Shown: positions 27,295 to 38,675, counted from the stretch's first letter. The stretch: 64,000 nucleotides of DNA from an uncultured Granulosicoccus sp. (GCA_947499955.1 CANMQI010000001.1:800864-864863); one strand, 5' to 3'. A program made the numbers and translations. The notes: generated by a model not told the origin, from the letters alone.

Positions 27295-27741
27295 TTATTG
27301 GTCTTGTTCGAGTCGTGCGACAGCGGCCGTCAAGGCCATGCTGTATCCGGCAGGGCCGAAGCCGAGCAGCGTACCCACCGATATATCGGAAAAATACGAA
27401 TGATGCCGAAACGACTCGCGCTGATAAATGTTCGTTACGTGTACTTCAATCAGTGGCAGTGCCACGCCCAGAAAGGCATCGCGCAGCGCTACGCTGGTAT
27501 GACTGTATCCGCCGGGATTGATGATGGCGATGCGCACGCCTTCGGCCGGTGCCGCGTGAACGCGATCGATCAGGGCACCTTCACTGTTGCTCTGAAAGAA
27601 GTCGATGCTGACTCCCAATCGAGCGGCCTGATCGCTCAGCTGCGCTTCGATGTCGGCAAGACGAACAGAGCCGTATCTTTCGGGCTCACGGGTACCAAGA
27701 AGGTTAAGGTTGGGCCCATTGAGCACCAGCACCTGTGACAT
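27295..27741 (-). CDS. aroQ: Type II 3-dehydroquinate dehydratase AroQ
   Basis: Dehydrates 3-dehydroquinate in the shikimate pathway as a dodecamer. At 148 residues it is standard. [20 protein letters not shown] (about 4-23) contains the active-site loop with catalytic Arg and Tyr. [15 protein letters not shown] (about 76-90) and [19 protein letters not shown] (about 100-118) carry the conserved Asn, His and substrate-binding residues. First gene of the aroQ-acc-prmA-dusB-fis-purH series. Confidence 0.97.
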   Translation of the reverse strand: MSQVLVLNGPNLNLLGTREPERYGSVRLADIEAQLSDQAARLGVSIDFFQSNSEGALIDRVHAAPAEGVRIAIINPGGYSHTSVALRDAFLGVALPLIEVHVTNIYQRESFRHHSYFSDISVGTLLGFGPAGYSMALTAAVARLEQDQ

Positions 27742-27846
27742 ACTTCAACGCTCCGGTTACAAAGTTTGCTGCACACGAGAGACGCAGAGATCAATCGCGA
27801 CGGTAATTGTGAACGATAGCATCAAATAGAGCTCATTTACAGACAG

Positions 27847-28875
27847 TTGGCGACATATACCGACGATAGAGAGTTAACGATCATTGATAATTCGGATGCC
27901 ACCCTGGCCTTCCAGTCACTCGACCCGATTCAGATACTCGATGCCATCGACAGTGTCGGCTGGCACACGGACGGTCGAGTCAGCGCTCTGAACAGCTACG
28001 AGAACCGCGTTTACACCATCGGCATGGAAGATGGGCAGAGCGTGGTGGCAAAGTTCTATCGTCCCGGTCGCTGGAGCGACGAAACCATTCTGGAAGAGCA
28101 CGCCTTCTGCGATGCTCTGCTGGAAAGGGATATTCCCGTCATCGCCCCCATCAAGGATGCCGATGGCAGGACGTTGCACGCGTCGGGCCCTTTCCGCTTC
28201 AGTCTGTTCCCGCGCGCCGGTGGCAGGCCTCCCGAACTGGACAACCCGGAACAACTGGCCGTTATCGGCCGGACTCTGGGTCGCATGCATCTGGTAGGCG
28301 ACACTCATCAATTCGAACACCGCCCCTTCATCGATGCGGGCCGCCTCGGTGACGACTGCGCCGACTACCTGCTGGATTCAGGTATGTTGCCCGCCGACCA
28401 GGCGCAGGTCTACGAGTCGCTTGTCGACGAATTGCTACCGGAAATCCATGACCGCCTGGACGACGTCCCCTACCGGGAAATTTCGGTGCACGGTGATTTC
28501 CACCCTGGCAACATTCTGTGGGGCAGTGACGGCACACCGCATCTGCTGGATTTCGACGATACCGCGACCGGTCCTGCCGTGCAGGATCTGTGGATGTTCA
28601 TCTCCGGAGACCGGCAGTACGCCCAGGCCCGCCTGGGTGACCTGCTGGATGGCTATCATGAATTTCGTGATTTCGATGAGCGTGAGCTGGCCCTGATCGA
28701 ACCGCTACGCAGCCTGCGCATCATTCACTATGCCGCCTGGATCGCCAGGCGCTGGCAGGACCCGGCTTTCCAGCAGGCCTTTCCGTTCTTTGCCAGTGCA
28801 CGCTTCTGGGATGAACATATACAGTCTCTGCGAGAGCAATGCGCGGCGCTTGATGAGCCACCTCTTGTCTATTGA
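27847..28875 (+). CDS. srkA: Stress response kinase A (SrkA/YihE), Ser/Thr protein kinase
   Basis: A 342-residue aminoglycoside-phosphotransferase-fold kinase. ALNSYENRVYTIGMEDGQSV (about 48-67) is the characteristic YihE opening, followed by VAKFYRPGRWS (ATP-Lys). The catalytic loop is VHGDFHPGNILWG (about 216-228) and the metal site LDFDDTATGPAVQDLWMFI (about 235-253). E. coli SrkA protects against oxidative and Cpx-related stress. The only in-frame start before conserved sequence is TTG 27847; the next Met is inside the fold. Confidence 0.93.
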   Translation: MATYTDDRELTIIDNSDATLAFQSLDPIQILDAIDSVGWHTDGRVSALNSYENRVYTIGMEDGQSVVAKFYRPGRWSDETILEEHAFCDALLERDIPVIAPIKDADGRTLHASGPFRFSLFPRAGGRPPELDNPEQLAVIGRTLGRMHLVGDTHQFEHRPFIDAGRLGDDCADYLLDSGMLPADQAQVYESLVDELLPEIHDRLDDVPYREISVHGDFHPGNILWGSDGTPHLLDFDDTATGPAVQDLWMFISGDRQYAQARLGDLLDGYHEFRDFDERELALIEPLRSLRIIHYAAWIARRWQDPAFQQAFPFFASARFWDEHIQSLREQCAALDEPPLVY

Positions 28876-28896
28876 TGAGAGAGGGTCTGACCTGAC

Positions 28897-29352
28897 TCAG
28901 GTATGGTTGAAAACCAGACTGCCTTTGCCGTACTTGCCCAGATCGACATCGAAGGCCATCTCGACACTGCCTTCATCCTGCATGCGTCTGCCCGCATCGA
29001 CGACGACCTCGACCAGCCTGAGATGCGCAGACTTGTCGTTCATCAGCAGGCTGGAACAGATGTTCATCATCTCGTAGAAGTTTTCACTGGCCGTGGTAGT
29101 CAGGGCACCGTCCTCGACCATCGCTTCGGCACCACCGGGCGGAATCATGGATAGCGCACAACCCAGGGCCGCTGCCGTGGTCAGGCTGCAACTGCAGCTT
29201 GCCACGAATTCATCCTCGCGATTGAGGAAGATTGCCACATGATCCAGGCTTGCAACATCCGGCGCACTGCCCTCTTTGGCAGTGGCCTCGACGCCCAGAA
29301 CCATCGTCAGCATTTCGGCAACCTTGTTTGCCGCGGGTGTCTGATAATTCAT
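28897..29352 (-). CDS. CheX-like protein of unknown function
   Basis: A 151-residue cytosolic protein. The layout resembles the CheX/CheC phosphatase fold: a strand segment VAIFLNREDEFVASCSCSL, a Gly/Pro-rich turn ALSMIPPGG and a helix with NFYEMMNICSSLLMN (about 90-104). That helix holds the E-x2-N pair used by CheX and CheC to dephosphorylate CheY; the other consensus positions are weaker. The gene lies 2 bases downstream of a CheY-like gene, which supports a phosphatase or partner role. No other chemotaxis genes are near. Confidence 0.6.
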   Translation of the reverse strand: MNYQTPAANKVAEMLTMVLGVEATAKEGSAPDVASLDHVAIFLNREDEFVASCSCSLTTAAALGCALSMIPPGGAEAMVEDGALTTTASENFYEMMNICSSLLMNDKSAHLRLVEVVVDAGRRMQDEGSVEMAFDVDLGKYGKGSLVFNHT

Positions 29353-29354
29353 GA

Positions 29355-29723
29355 TTATCCGAGAATCGGTTCCAGAGTTCGCTGGAAGGTTGCCGCCGTG
29401 AATGGCTTGGCCACCAGAAACTGAGCCCCGGCCTCTTTCGCCTGCGCTCGCATTTCAGGGGTCGATTCCGTGGTCACGAAGCCGAAGTTGACGGTGTTAC
29501 CGGCGGCCCGGATGGCCTTGAGGAAGTCGATGCCGTTCATTTGCGGCATGTTCCAGTCACACAGCACCAGATTGGGGTTGCAGGCGTCTATCTTCGCCAG
29601 CGCATCGGTGCCATCTTCCGCCTCTTCGAATTCCATGTCGTCAAAGCCCGCCTGCTTGAGCGTTCGCTTGACGATCATGCGCATCGATTTCGAATCATCG
29701 ACAATCATTACTTTCATGGACAC
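29355..29723 (-). CDS. CheY-like single-domain response regulator
   Basis: A 122-residue receiver domain with no output domain. It has the acidic pocket MIVDDSKSMRMIVKRTL (about 5-21), the phosphorylation Asp in LVLCDWNMPQMNGIDFLKAIR (about 55), Thr in FVTTEST (about 86) and Lys in FLVAKPFTAA (about 107). SKSMRMIVKRTL is CheY-type. No histidine kinase is encoded nearby. It is co-transcribed with the CheX-like protein, so the two probably form a signalling module. Confidence 0.9.
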   Translation of the reverse strand: MSMKVMIVDDSKSMRMIVKRTLKQAGFDDMEFEEAEDGTDALAKIDACNPNLVLCDWNMPQMNGIDFLKAIRAAGNTVNFGFVTTESTPEMRAQAKEAGAQFLVAKPFTAATFQRTLEPILG

Positions 29724-29840
29724 TACACCGAATCAGATGGGTTACCCACAGATAACGACCATCCTTCGTGCCTATGAAGGCTCCGAGACGCGCATGTAAC
29801 GGTTATTTTCGGCAGTCCACGTCTCACAACGAATAATCGG

Positions 29841-29866
29841 GTGCCTGACTTCAATCAGTCAGGCAC
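29841..29866 (-). terminator. Probable terminator of the fabA-fabB operon
   Basis: GTGCCTGACT (29841-29850) and AGTCAGGCAC (29857-29866) form a perfect 10-bp stem with a 6-base loop, 44 bases after the fabB stop. Reading on the minus strand, the stem is followed by a moderately T-rich ATTATTCGTT stretch. Confidence 0.65.
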
Positions 29867-29909
29867 CTTCGGGAACGCCTCGTTGTGTTCCCTCTGCCCT
29901 GGAATGCGT

Positions 29910-31121
29910 CTAGACGCGTCGGAAAACCAGCGATGCATTGGTACCGCCAAAGCCGAAGCTATTGGACATGACAGTATCGATGGTGGCATTGTCAATACGT
30001 TGACGCACGATAGGCAGGTCGCTGGCCGCCTCGTCGAGTTCGGTGATATTGGCCGATTCGGCGATGAAGCCTGCCTGTTGCATCAGCAATGTGTAGATGG
30101 CTTCCTGCACGCCGGCCGCACCCAGAGAGTGTCCGGACAAGGATTTGGTGGATCCGATATGCGGGATTTGATCGCTGAATGCCTGTCTGACAGCACCCAG
30201 CTCGGCCACATCACCCACCGGCGTACTGGTGCCGTGCGCGTTGATGTAATCGATGGGAGTGTCAACCGTGGAACTGGCGATCTGCATGCAACGCATGGCA
30301 CCTTCGCCTGACGGGGCAACCATGTCATAACCATCAGAAGTCGCGCCATAGCCAACCACTTCGGCATAGATCTTCGCGCCACGCGCCTTGGCCGCTTCCA
30401 GCTCTTCGACCACGACCATGCCACCACCACCGGCAATGACGAAACCATCGCGATTCGCATCATAAGCACGTGATGCCACTTCAGGCGTGTCGTTGTACTT
30501 GGTGGACAGCGCACCCATGGCATCAAACAGACTGCTCAGTGTCCAGTGCTCTTCCTCACCACCACCGGCAAACACGCGATCCTGCTTACCCAACTGAATG
30601 AGTTCAAGCGCATTGCCAATGCAGTGAGCACTGGTAGAGCAGGCTGAGGCGATCGAGTAGTTGATGCCCTTGATCTTGAACGGCGTGGCCAGGCAGGCAG
30701 ACACGGTACTGGCCATGGTCTGGGTGACCCGATAGGGTCCGACCCGACGAATGCCCTTGTTGCGAAGGATGTCAGCAGCGTCGACCTGACTGGCCGAGGA
30801 GCCGCCACCGGAACCGGCAATGATACCGGTGCGATGGTTGGACACTTCGCTCTCTTCCAGCCCGGCATCGGCGATGGCCTGCTGCATGGCAAGGTAGGCG
30901 TACGCTGCCGCATCACCCATGAAGCGATACTGCTTGCGGTCAATCGCCTCCTTGAGGTCGATATCAGGCGCGGCCGCCACATGGCTGCGCATACCCATTT
31001 CCTTGTAGATTTCCCGGTGGGTGATACCCGACTTGGCCAATCTCAAGGATTCTGTAACCGACTCCTTGTCATTTCCCAGACAGGAAACGATACCAATGCC
31101 GGTAATTACTGCTCTACGCAT
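29910..31121 (-). CDS. fabB: Beta-ketoacyl-ACP synthase I FabB
   Basis: Elongates acyl chains and, with FabA, is required for unsaturated fatty acids. The 403 residues match FabB. The catalytic Cys lies in [18 protein letters not shown] (about residue 163), and the two His lie in [12 protein letters not shown] (about 297) and [20 protein letters not shown] (about 332). The N-terminal [16 protein letters not shown] and C-terminal [15 protein letters not shown] are typical. It follows fabA by 12 bases. Confidence 0.97.
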   Translation of the reverse strand: MRRAVITGIGIVSCLGNDKESVTESLRLAKSGITHREIYKEMGMRSHVAAAPDIDLKEAIDRKQYRFMGDAAAYAYLAMQQAIADAGLEESEVSNHRTGIIAGSGGGSSASQVDAADILRNKGIRRVGPYRVTQTMASTVSACLATPFKIKGINYSIASACSTSAHCIGNALELIQLGKQDRVFAGGGEEEHWTLSSLFDAMGALSTKYNDTPEVASRAYDANRDGFVIAGGGGMVVVEELEAAKARGAKIYAEVVGYGATSDGYDMVAPSGEGAMRCMQIASSTVDTPIDYINAHGTSTPVGDVAELGAVRQAFSDQIPHIGSTKSLSGHSLGAAGVQEAIYTLLMQQAGFIAESANITELDEAASDLPIVRQRIDNATIDTVMSNSFGFGGTNASLVFRRV

Positions 31122-31133
31122 GATGCCAACTCT

Positions 31134-31664
31134 TCAGAAATCTTCAGTGGATGTGAACAGACCTACCCGCAAGTCGCTGGCGGTGTAGATTTCCTTGTCA
31201 TCAACCAGCATGCGCCCGTCGGCTATGCCCATGACAAGTCGTCTCTCTATCAGGCGCTTGATGGTCAACTCATAGCGTACCACTTTGGCAGAAGGCAACA
31301 CCTGACCGAAGAATTTCACTTCGCCGGAACCCAGGGCACGGCCCCGACCGGGATTGCCCTTCCACCCCAGAAAGAAACCCACCAGTTGCCACAGGGCATC
31401 CAGACCGAGACAGCCGGGCATGACCGGGTCGCTTTCGAAATGACAACCAAAGAACCAGAGATCGGGATTGATATCCAGTTCGGCAATGATCTGACCCTTG
31501 CCCGCAGCCCCGCCATCAGCCGTGATGCTGGTGATACGGTCGAACATGAGCATGTTCGGCAGTGGCAGACGGGCGTTGCCTTCTCCAAAGAGCTCACCAT
31601 GCCCGCAGGCAATGAGCTCTTCACGATTGAAGGTATGTCGGTCTGATAGATCTGGTGGGTTCAT
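31134..31664 (-). CDS. fabA: 3-hydroxydecanoyl-ACP dehydratase/isomerase FabA
   Basis: Introduces the cis double bond at the C10 stage of fatty acid synthesis. At 176 residues it is the family length. The active-site His and Asp are in [20 protein letters not shown] (about 71-90). [21 protein letters not shown] and [13 protein letters not shown] are diagnostic for FabA rather than FabZ. ATG 31664 is used; an upstream TTG at 31682 would overlap the DUF4197 gene. It lies 7 bases from the DUF4197 stop. Confidence 0.97.
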   Translation of the reverse strand: MNPPDLSDRHTFNREELIACGHGELFGEGNARLPLPNMLMFDRITSITADGGAAGKGQIIAELDINPDLWFFGCHFESDPVMPGCLGLDALWQLVGFFLGWKGNPGRGRALGSGEVKFFGQVLPSAKVVRYELTIKRLIERRLVMGIADGRMLVDDKEIYTASDLRVGLFTSTEDF

Positions 31665-31671
31665 GTAGTTT

Positions 31672-32412
31672 TCAGTTTCCAAATACGCGCTGCAGGATCT
31701 CGGTAGTGCGCTTCACCGGGTTTTCCCGAATGGCTTTCTCTTCCTGCGCCAGGTAGTAGAAGATGCCGTCTGAGCCTTCTTCGACCACATAGCTTGTCAG
31801 ATCCGTGTCGATTCTGGGTGCCAGCGGAATCTTGTTGTAGCGCGACAGCAGGCTGTTGAAAGTGCTGACAGCACCGACATCGGCCAGTGCATCATCCACG
31901 ATCGGTGTCATCTCGGCTTGCAGGTTCTCACCGGTTTTCTCACGAAAGTACTGGGTCGCGGAGTCGTCTCCGCCTTGCAGGATGCCCTTGGCATCTTCCA
32001 CGCTCATGGACTGGATGGCACCCACGAACAGGTCCTTGGCTTTGGGAGTTGCCTTTTCGGCAGCCTCATTGAGTTTGAGTTCCAGCTCGTCGAAGGATCC
32101 TTCCAGACCGACCTTGCTGGCAAAATCCCGTGCTTTCTGCAGAGAGGCCGGCAGCGGAATGTGTATGGCAGGATCACCGCTGAAACCTTTTGCCTGTCCC
32201 AGCTGTGCAACCACTGCGGTGGAACCCTTCGTCAACGCCTCTTTCAGTCCGAGTGTTATTTCATCCACACTCAAGGGGCCCGCAGCCGTTGTCGATTCGC
32301 CACCCAGTGCCGATTCGGCAATGGATTTCAGCTCGTCAAGCTGCGCCCCATCTGTTGCACACCCGCCCAACAAGGCTCCACACAGGATCAATCCGGTGAT
32401 TCTTGCACTCAT
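31672..32412 (-). CDS. DUF4197 lipoprotein
   Basis: A 246-residue probable lipoprotein: signal [18 protein letters not shown] with lipobox LLGGC (Cys 18). The body is helical and matches DUF4197 ([56 protein letters not shown]). The function of DUF4197 is unknown. The frame extends 45 codons upstream of ATG 32412, but the lipoprotein signal fixes the start. It sits directly upstream of fabA, probably in the same transcript. Confidence 0.88.
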   Translation of the reverse strand: MSARITGLILCGALLGGCATDGAQLDELKSIAESALGGESTTAAGPLSVDEITLGLKEALTKGSTAVVAQLGQAKGFSGDPAIHIPLPASLQKARDFASKVGLEGSFDELELKLNEAAEKATPKAKDLFVGAIQSMSVEDAKGILQGGDDSATQYFREKTGENLQAEMTPIVDDALADVGAVSTFNSLLSRYNKIPLAPRIDTDLTSYVVEEGSDGIFYYLAQEEKAIRENPVKRTTEILQRVFGN

Positions 32413-32467
32413 ACTGATGTTTTCCACTGATTGTGAAGGACCGCGTTTGCGAATCCCGAAGAGTATA

Positions 32468-33220
32468 TCAAAGCACTGACCATAGCCCGAGTATCGACAC
32501 TGTGCAAAGTCCGGTGCCGATGATCTGATAAAACCGCCGTCGATCACCGCTGACCAGATGCCGATGGACCTTCAGTCCCAGCCAGTGGCCAAGCCCAGTC
32601 AGTGGCAGGGTTACAGCACTGAGTTGCCACTGCAAATCCACACCTGCCACGCTGAAGGTTGCCAGTTTGCCGATGACCAGCACGACCCACATGACAAACA
32701 ATGTGTCACGGAGCTGCTCGACCGGCAATCGGGCCGTACTGTAGGCAACAATCAGCGGCGCACCGATAAGAGACACACCACTGACATATCCACCACCGAC
32801 AATGCACAGGGCATCCATGAAACGATTGTTACTGGTCACTGTACGGTTCATGGCATACAGAGATCCGTAGAACAGCGTCATGCCATAGACGAACACTGAC
32901 AATACCGTTGCTGACAGGTTCAACAGGCCGACCAGCCCGGCGGCAAATGGCACTGCCAGCAGGAGAGTCAACTGCCCCAGATGACGCCAGTTGACCGTGG
33001 ACAGGCGCGTGGCTACAGTGAGCAGGGAAAAGAACAGCAACTGCCAGCAGATGGCGGGCAAGAACAACAGCGGGTCGTTACGCACGATCAGCAACAGAGG
33101 CAGGGTCAGCGCGGCACCACCGAAACCCAGCCCTGAGCGTACGAATCCGCTCCATACGAAGCACATGCCGATGGCGGCAATCTGCCAGGGCGCCATGCTT
33201 GCCCACACGGTGTCGTCCAT
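32468..33220 (-). CDS. TSUP (TauE/SafE) family sulfite/organic anion exporter
   Basis: A 250-residue inner-membrane protein with seven or eight hydrophobic segments. The opening IAAIGMCFVWSGFVRSGLGFGGAAL (shown in part; GLGFGGAALTLPLLL, about 31-45) is the TauE/SafE first repeat, and SGVSLIGAPLIVAYS (about 151-165) is the equivalent motif in the second half. The family moves sulfite, sulfonates or other small anions; the ligand here is unknown. It lies 55 bases upstream of the DUF4197 lipoprotein gene on the same strand. Confidence 0.88.
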   Translation of the reverse strand: MDDTVWASMAPWQIAAIGMCFVWSGFVRSGLGFGGAALTLPLLLIVRNDPLLFLPAICWQLLFFSLLTVATRLSTVNWRHLGQLTLLLAVPFAAGLVGLLNLSATVLSVFVYGMTLFYGSLYAMNRTVTSNNRFMDALCIVGGGYVSGVSLIGAPLIVAYSTARLPVEQLRDTLFVMWVVLVIGKLATFSVAGVDLQWQLSAVTLPLTGLGHWLGLKVHRHLVSGDRRRFYQIIGTGLCTVSILGLWSVL

Positions 33221-33327
33221 CGATAGTCGTTGTACGTTGGTTGATGTGTCAGCTCTTCAGAGTATCAGCTATATAAGTCATACATGAGCATCAGCCCTTG
33301 AATGAGCCCAACACGGAGACACTCCAG

Positions 33328-33933
33328 ATGAACGAACCGACTGCCGAGGACATACTGGAATTCTGGTTTCGCGATGAGGCAACCGGACGCATGGATCTGC
33401 CACAGTCGAAACGCTGGTTTCAGGGTGGCAGCAAGCTCGACCGAGAGCTCACCGAGCGTTTCGGTCCTGCACTGAAGCTTGCTCGCGCAGGTCAACTGGA
33501 TCACTGGCGTGACTCGGCCAGCGGCACCCTCGCCCTGATCATCCTGCTTGATCAGTTCAATCGCAATATCAACCGTGGCACCGCAGAGGCCTTTGCCGGA
33601 GACACACAGGCCCTGTCGCTCTGCCATCATGCCATTGATATGGGCTACCCCTCCCAATGGCCCATTACCCACCAGGTATTCTGCTACATGCCGCTCGAGC
33701 ATGACGAATCCGTCGAATCGCAGGAACGCTCTGTTGCCCTGTTCAGCAAGCTGCTCGAGCAGGCACCGCCCGCCTTGCAGGACTACGCAAAGGGAACGCT
33801 TGATTACGCACGGCAACACAAGGAAATCATCGATCGCTTCGGTCGCTACCCTTATCGTAACGAGGTACTCGACCGCGACAGCACGCCTGAGGAAATCGAG
33901 TGGCTGACCAACGGCAAACGCTTCGGACAGTAA
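33328..33933 (+). CDS. DUF924 family protein
   Basis: A 201-residue all-helical soluble protein. DUF924 hallmarks are the opening AEDILEFWFRDEATGRMD, the WFQGGSKLDRELTERFGP block, LALIILLDQFNRNINRGT (about 69-86) and FCYMPLEHDESVESQERSV, with the C-terminal helix FGRYPYRNEVLDRDSTPEE. The fold is TPR-like and its function is unknown. ATG 33328 is preferred to TTG 33298 because of a CGGAG ribosome-binding-like site upstream and conserved family N-termini. Confidence 0.88.
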   Translation: MNEPTAEDILEFWFRDEATGRMDLPQSKRWFQGGSKLDRELTERFGPALKLARAGQLDHWRDSASGTLALIILLDQFNRNINRGTAEAFAGDTQALSLCHHAIDMGYPSQWPITHQVFCYMPLEHDESVESQERSVALFSKLLEQAPPALQDYAKGTLDYARQHKEIIDRFGRYPYRNEVLDRDSTPEEIEWLTNGKRFGQ

Positions 33934-33968
33934 GCGATCGACAGAACCGGCAGCATCACAAGAGGGCT

Positions 33969-34559
33969 TCAGCCGCTTTTTAACACAGCGTAGCGCGGGC
34001 AACTGATGAGGTGATCATTGACCAGGCCTGCCGCCTGCATGAAGGCATAACAGGTCGTCGGTCCGACGAATGAAAACCCGAGCTTCTTCAGCTGCTTGCT
34101 CATCCGTGTTGACACCTCGGTATGGGCAGGCACCTCGCTCATGTGCCTGAAGGCATTGTCTACCGGCTCATGCTCGACGTGAGACCAGAGAAGATCGCTG
34201 AACGACTGCCCTGTCTCGCGCAAGCTCAGCCATGCCCGGGCATTGGTCCGCACCGATTCAACTTTCTGGCGATGCCGGACGATTGCCGCATCAGCGGCGA
34301 TCCTGTCAAGCCTGGCATCCGTGAATCGCGCGACTTTCTCGGGATCGAATCCGGCAAACAGCCGGCGATAGCCTTCGCGTTTGTTGAGTATGGTGATCCA
34401 GCTCAGGCCCGCCTGTGCCCCTTCCAGCGTGATCAGTTCGAACAGCGCAACCGGGTCCCTGCAGGGGACTCCCCATTCGGTATCGTGATAGTGCCGATAC
34501 AACTCGCTTCCCAGACACCAGCTGCAACGAGAATCTGTTTCTTCTGCGGTACTCGACAT
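33969..34559 (-). CDS. tag: DNA-3-methyladenine glycosylase I Tag
   Basis: Excises 3-methyladenine from alkylated DNA. The 196 residues match Tag. The N-terminal zinc site is RCSWCLGSELYRHYHDTEWG (Cys pair about 13-16), and the C-terminal ligands are in ISCPRY after CYAFMQAAGLVNDHL. ITLEGAQAGLSWITILNKREGYR (in two parts, about 43-65) is the strongest family signature. It is convergent with the DUF924 gene. Confidence 0.95.
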   Translation of the reverse strand: MSSTAEETDSRCSWCLGSELYRHYHDTEWGVPCRDPVALFELITLEGAQAGLSWITILNKREGYRRLFAGFDPEKVARFTDARLDRIAADAAIVRHRQKVESVRTNARAWLSLRETGQSFSDLLWSHVEHEPVDNAFRHMSEVPAHTEVSTRMSKQLKKLGFSFVGPTTCYAFMQAAGLVNDHLISCPRYAVLKSG

Positions 34560-34624
34560 GTCAACGGATCGGCCTGGCAAGGTGGAAGTGACAGCCTAAC
34601 GCGATATCGAAACCAATACCGCGC

Positions 34625-36784
34625 TCAACTGGCCATCTTGCTCTGATCCTGCGGTGACGGTAGCTCGAGAACGGGGTTCGGTGCTGACCTTTCCTGCACT
34701 CCGAAGGGCCAGCGCTCCAACCAATGCGTGTATTGCTCCGGGCTCAAGGGCTTGCTGATGAAATACCCCTGAGCAATATCGCAACCCTGCGACTTCAGGA
34801 AATTCAGCTGCTCTTCATCCTCGACACCTTCGGCGACCACCTTCATGTTGAAGTGCCTGCCCAGACCCAGCACAGCTTCGACAATGGCGACATCGTCGTT
34901 ATCGTTGGAGATATCGGTGATGAAGGCCCGGTCGATCTTCAAGGTATTCACTGGAAAACGCTTCAGGTAGGCCAGTGATGAATAGCCGGTACCAAAATCG
35001 TCGATCGCCAGCATCATGCCGTGTTCGCTCAATTCGTGCAAAGAGGAAATGACCTCTTCAGGGTCATGCATCACCGCACTTTCAGTGATTTCCAGCTCGA
35101 GCAATTCGGGACTCAGACCCGACACCTCCAGTGCCCTGCTGACCATGGGCAGCAGATTACCATCGGTGAATTGCACCGCCGAGATATTCACGGCCACATT
35201 CAGGCCGTCGTAACCAAGCTCTTGCAGTTCACGCGTCTTGTTGCAGGCAGTCTGCAGTATCCAGGCACCCAGCTCGATGATCAGACCGGTCTCCTCGGCC
35301 ACAGGCACAAAGGCCTCGGGGGAGACAAACCCATTGACCGGATGACGCCAACGTACCAATGCCTCGGCACCCGTGCATTGCCGGGTATGAATGTTGATCT
35401 TGGGCTGGTAGTAGACCTCGAACTGGCCATCCTGCATCGCAATCTTCAGGTCCTGCTCCAGACGTATCCTTGCCGTCAGCCGCAGACGCATCTTCTCGTT
35501 GAACAGGCGATATTGATTCTTGCCGTTGCTCTTGGCTTCCTGGAGTGCAACCGCTGCGTTGTTCACCATTTCCTCGCCCAGCATCTGCTCATCCTGTTGC
35601 ACATGAACATCGTCCGGAAAAGAGGATATACCCACCGACACGGCTGTCTTGAGAGTAAAACCCCGGTACTCATAGGGCGCTGTCGCCACACTCATGATTC
35701 TGGCGGCAACCTCTTCGGCACAGACGGTCTCGTCCACATCGCGTTGAATGACCACGAATTCGTCACCATCGAGCCGCGCCACCAGATCGATATCGCGCAT
35801 CATGGTCCGCAGCCGATTGCCCACTTCGGCAACCATCTTGTCGCCCACCAGGTGGCCATACTGATCGTTGAAGAACTTGAAGTTGTCCAGATCAACCAGA
35901 AAGATCGAAAACTTCAGATCCGACTCCAGTGTTTCCTGCACGGTACGCCGCAGCGTATCCTCGAACATCAACCGGTTGGGCAGATGAGTCAGAGGGTCAT
36001 GATGAGCGGCAAATTCCAGATATTGCTGCTTGACCCTGACCTGCCTGGCAGCCCTGCGCTGCGCCTCGATCATGCCGTTGAATTCTTCTGCCAGCGGACT
36101 CAGGTCGTTGCCGCTGACGACCTTGATAGGCTCCGGCACCTGACCGTCGCTGTTCTCGCGATGCTCGCGCAATACGGCAATCAAACGCTCCATCGGCAGT
36201 AGATACCAGCGGGCAGCCCCCGCCATGGCGACAAACGCTGCGATACTGCTTGAGAAAAGAGAGAAGGCGAACAGTGCACCGGCCTTGATCAGGGCAGCCT
36301 TGAGCAGATGGCTGCGGTCCAGAAAACCGATGGCAGAGATCGCAGGCTCGGTACCGTTCTGCAGCAGCCACGGTGTCGGAGAAATCCAGCCAGACCTGGC
36401 AGGCAACTCGGCGGCACTGGGCTCGAAGTCGAGCGTGTTCCCCTTGCTCAGGAGCAGTCGACCGGTACTGTCGAGCAACACCAGTCCGACCAGTGAATCA
36501 CCCAGTACGTCTTCCTGAAATTCGAGACTCTGCTGCTCGCCTCCATGGATAACGACCTGCACCAGCGTCCTGGCATTTCTGGACTGCTCTTTGACAAAGC
36601 CTGAGTACTGGCTGTAGACAGATGGCAGGTAGACAAGCAGTTGCATTACAAACAACGTCAACGCGACCGAACCGGCCAATGTCCGGGCAGTACGTGAACG
36701 CAAAACCTTGCTTGTAAGGGCACGAAAGTTCAAAGAGTCCCGTCCTGTTGGTACCTGGATACGAATGAATGCGAGGAATACCAC
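34625..36784 (-). CDS. Membrane sensor diguanylate cyclase/phosphodiesterase (GGDEF-EAL)
   Basis: A protein of about 719 residues that makes and/or degrades cyclic di-GMP. Two membrane helices (about 38-55 and 178-205) flank a periplasmic sensor region, and a HAMP-like linker follows. The GGDEF domain has its motif as DGDEF (about 339-343). The EAL domain has GAEALVRWRHP (about 470-480), DDFGTGYSSLAYLKRFP and TLKIDRAFI, so its phosphodiesterase residues look complete. The start codon is uncertain: GTG 36784 opens the frame, and a TTG 17 codons later is possible. No neighbouring partner is evident. Confidence 0.92.
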   Translation of the reverse strand: MVFLAFIRIQVPTGRDSLNFRALTSKVLRSRTARTLAGSVALTLFVMQLLVYLPSVYSQYSGFVKEQSRNARTLVQVVIHGGEQQSLEFQEDVLGDSLVGLVLLDSTGRLLLSKGNTLDFEPSAAELPARSGWISPTPWLLQNGTEPAISAIGFLDRSHLLKAALIKAGALFAFSLFSSSIAAFVAMAGAARWYLLPMERLIAVLREHRENSDGQVPEPIKVVSGNDLSPLAEEFNGMIEAQRRAARQVRVKQQYLEFAAHHDPLTHLPNRLMFEDTLRRTVQETLESDLKFSIFLVDLDNFKFFNDQYGHLVGDKMVAEVGNRLRTMMRDIDLVARLDGDEFVVIQRDVDETVCAEEVAARIMSVATAPYEYRGFTLKTAVSVGISSFPDDVHVQQDEQMLGEEMVNNAAVALQEAKSNGKNQYRLFNEKMRLRLTARIRLEQDLKIAMQDGQFEVYYQPKINIHTRQCTGAEALVRWRHPVNGFVSPEAFVPVAEETGLIIELGAWILQTACNKTRELQELGYDGLNVAVNISAVQFTDGNLLPMVSRALEVSGLSPELLELEITESAVMHDPEEVISSLHELSEHGMMLAIDDFGTGYSSLAYLKRFPVNTLKIDRAFITDISNDNDDVAIVEAVLGLGRHFNMKVVAEGVEDEEQLNFLKSQGCDIAQGYFISKPLSPEQYTHWLERWPFGVQERSAPNPVLELPSPQDQSKMAS

Positions 36785-36868
36785 CTCGATAGGTTCAGTA
36801 TCGGCACCGCAACTCGACCCTTAAGCACCAATACGAATTGACACTATTTTCCTGCCCCTGAAACGCAG

Positions 36869-36890
36869 AACCCCCGCGAGTGCGGGGGTT
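36869..36890 (-). terminator. Intrinsic-type terminator after groEL
   Basis: AACCCCCGC (36869-36877) and GCGGGGGTT (36882-36890) make a 9-bp GC-rich stem with a 4-base loop, 46 bases after the groEL stop. On the minus strand it is followed by a short T-containing tail (TTCTGCGTTT). It also faces the GGDEF-EAL gene promoter region. Confidence 0.75.
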
Positions 36891-36935
36891 CCAGGTACTA
36901 CAACTGAGCGTTAGCTCACATGAGAAGGCAATGCC

Positions 36936-38624
<1,689 letters not shown>

Positions 38625-38675
38625 CTACAGCTGCAACCGCCGGTCACATGGAGCGAATATCAACCCAAGGGTTGC

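Noticed and set aside
35021..36202. 393-residue plus-strand open frame
   Set aside because: It is antisense to the GGDEF-EAL gene and has no domain similarity.
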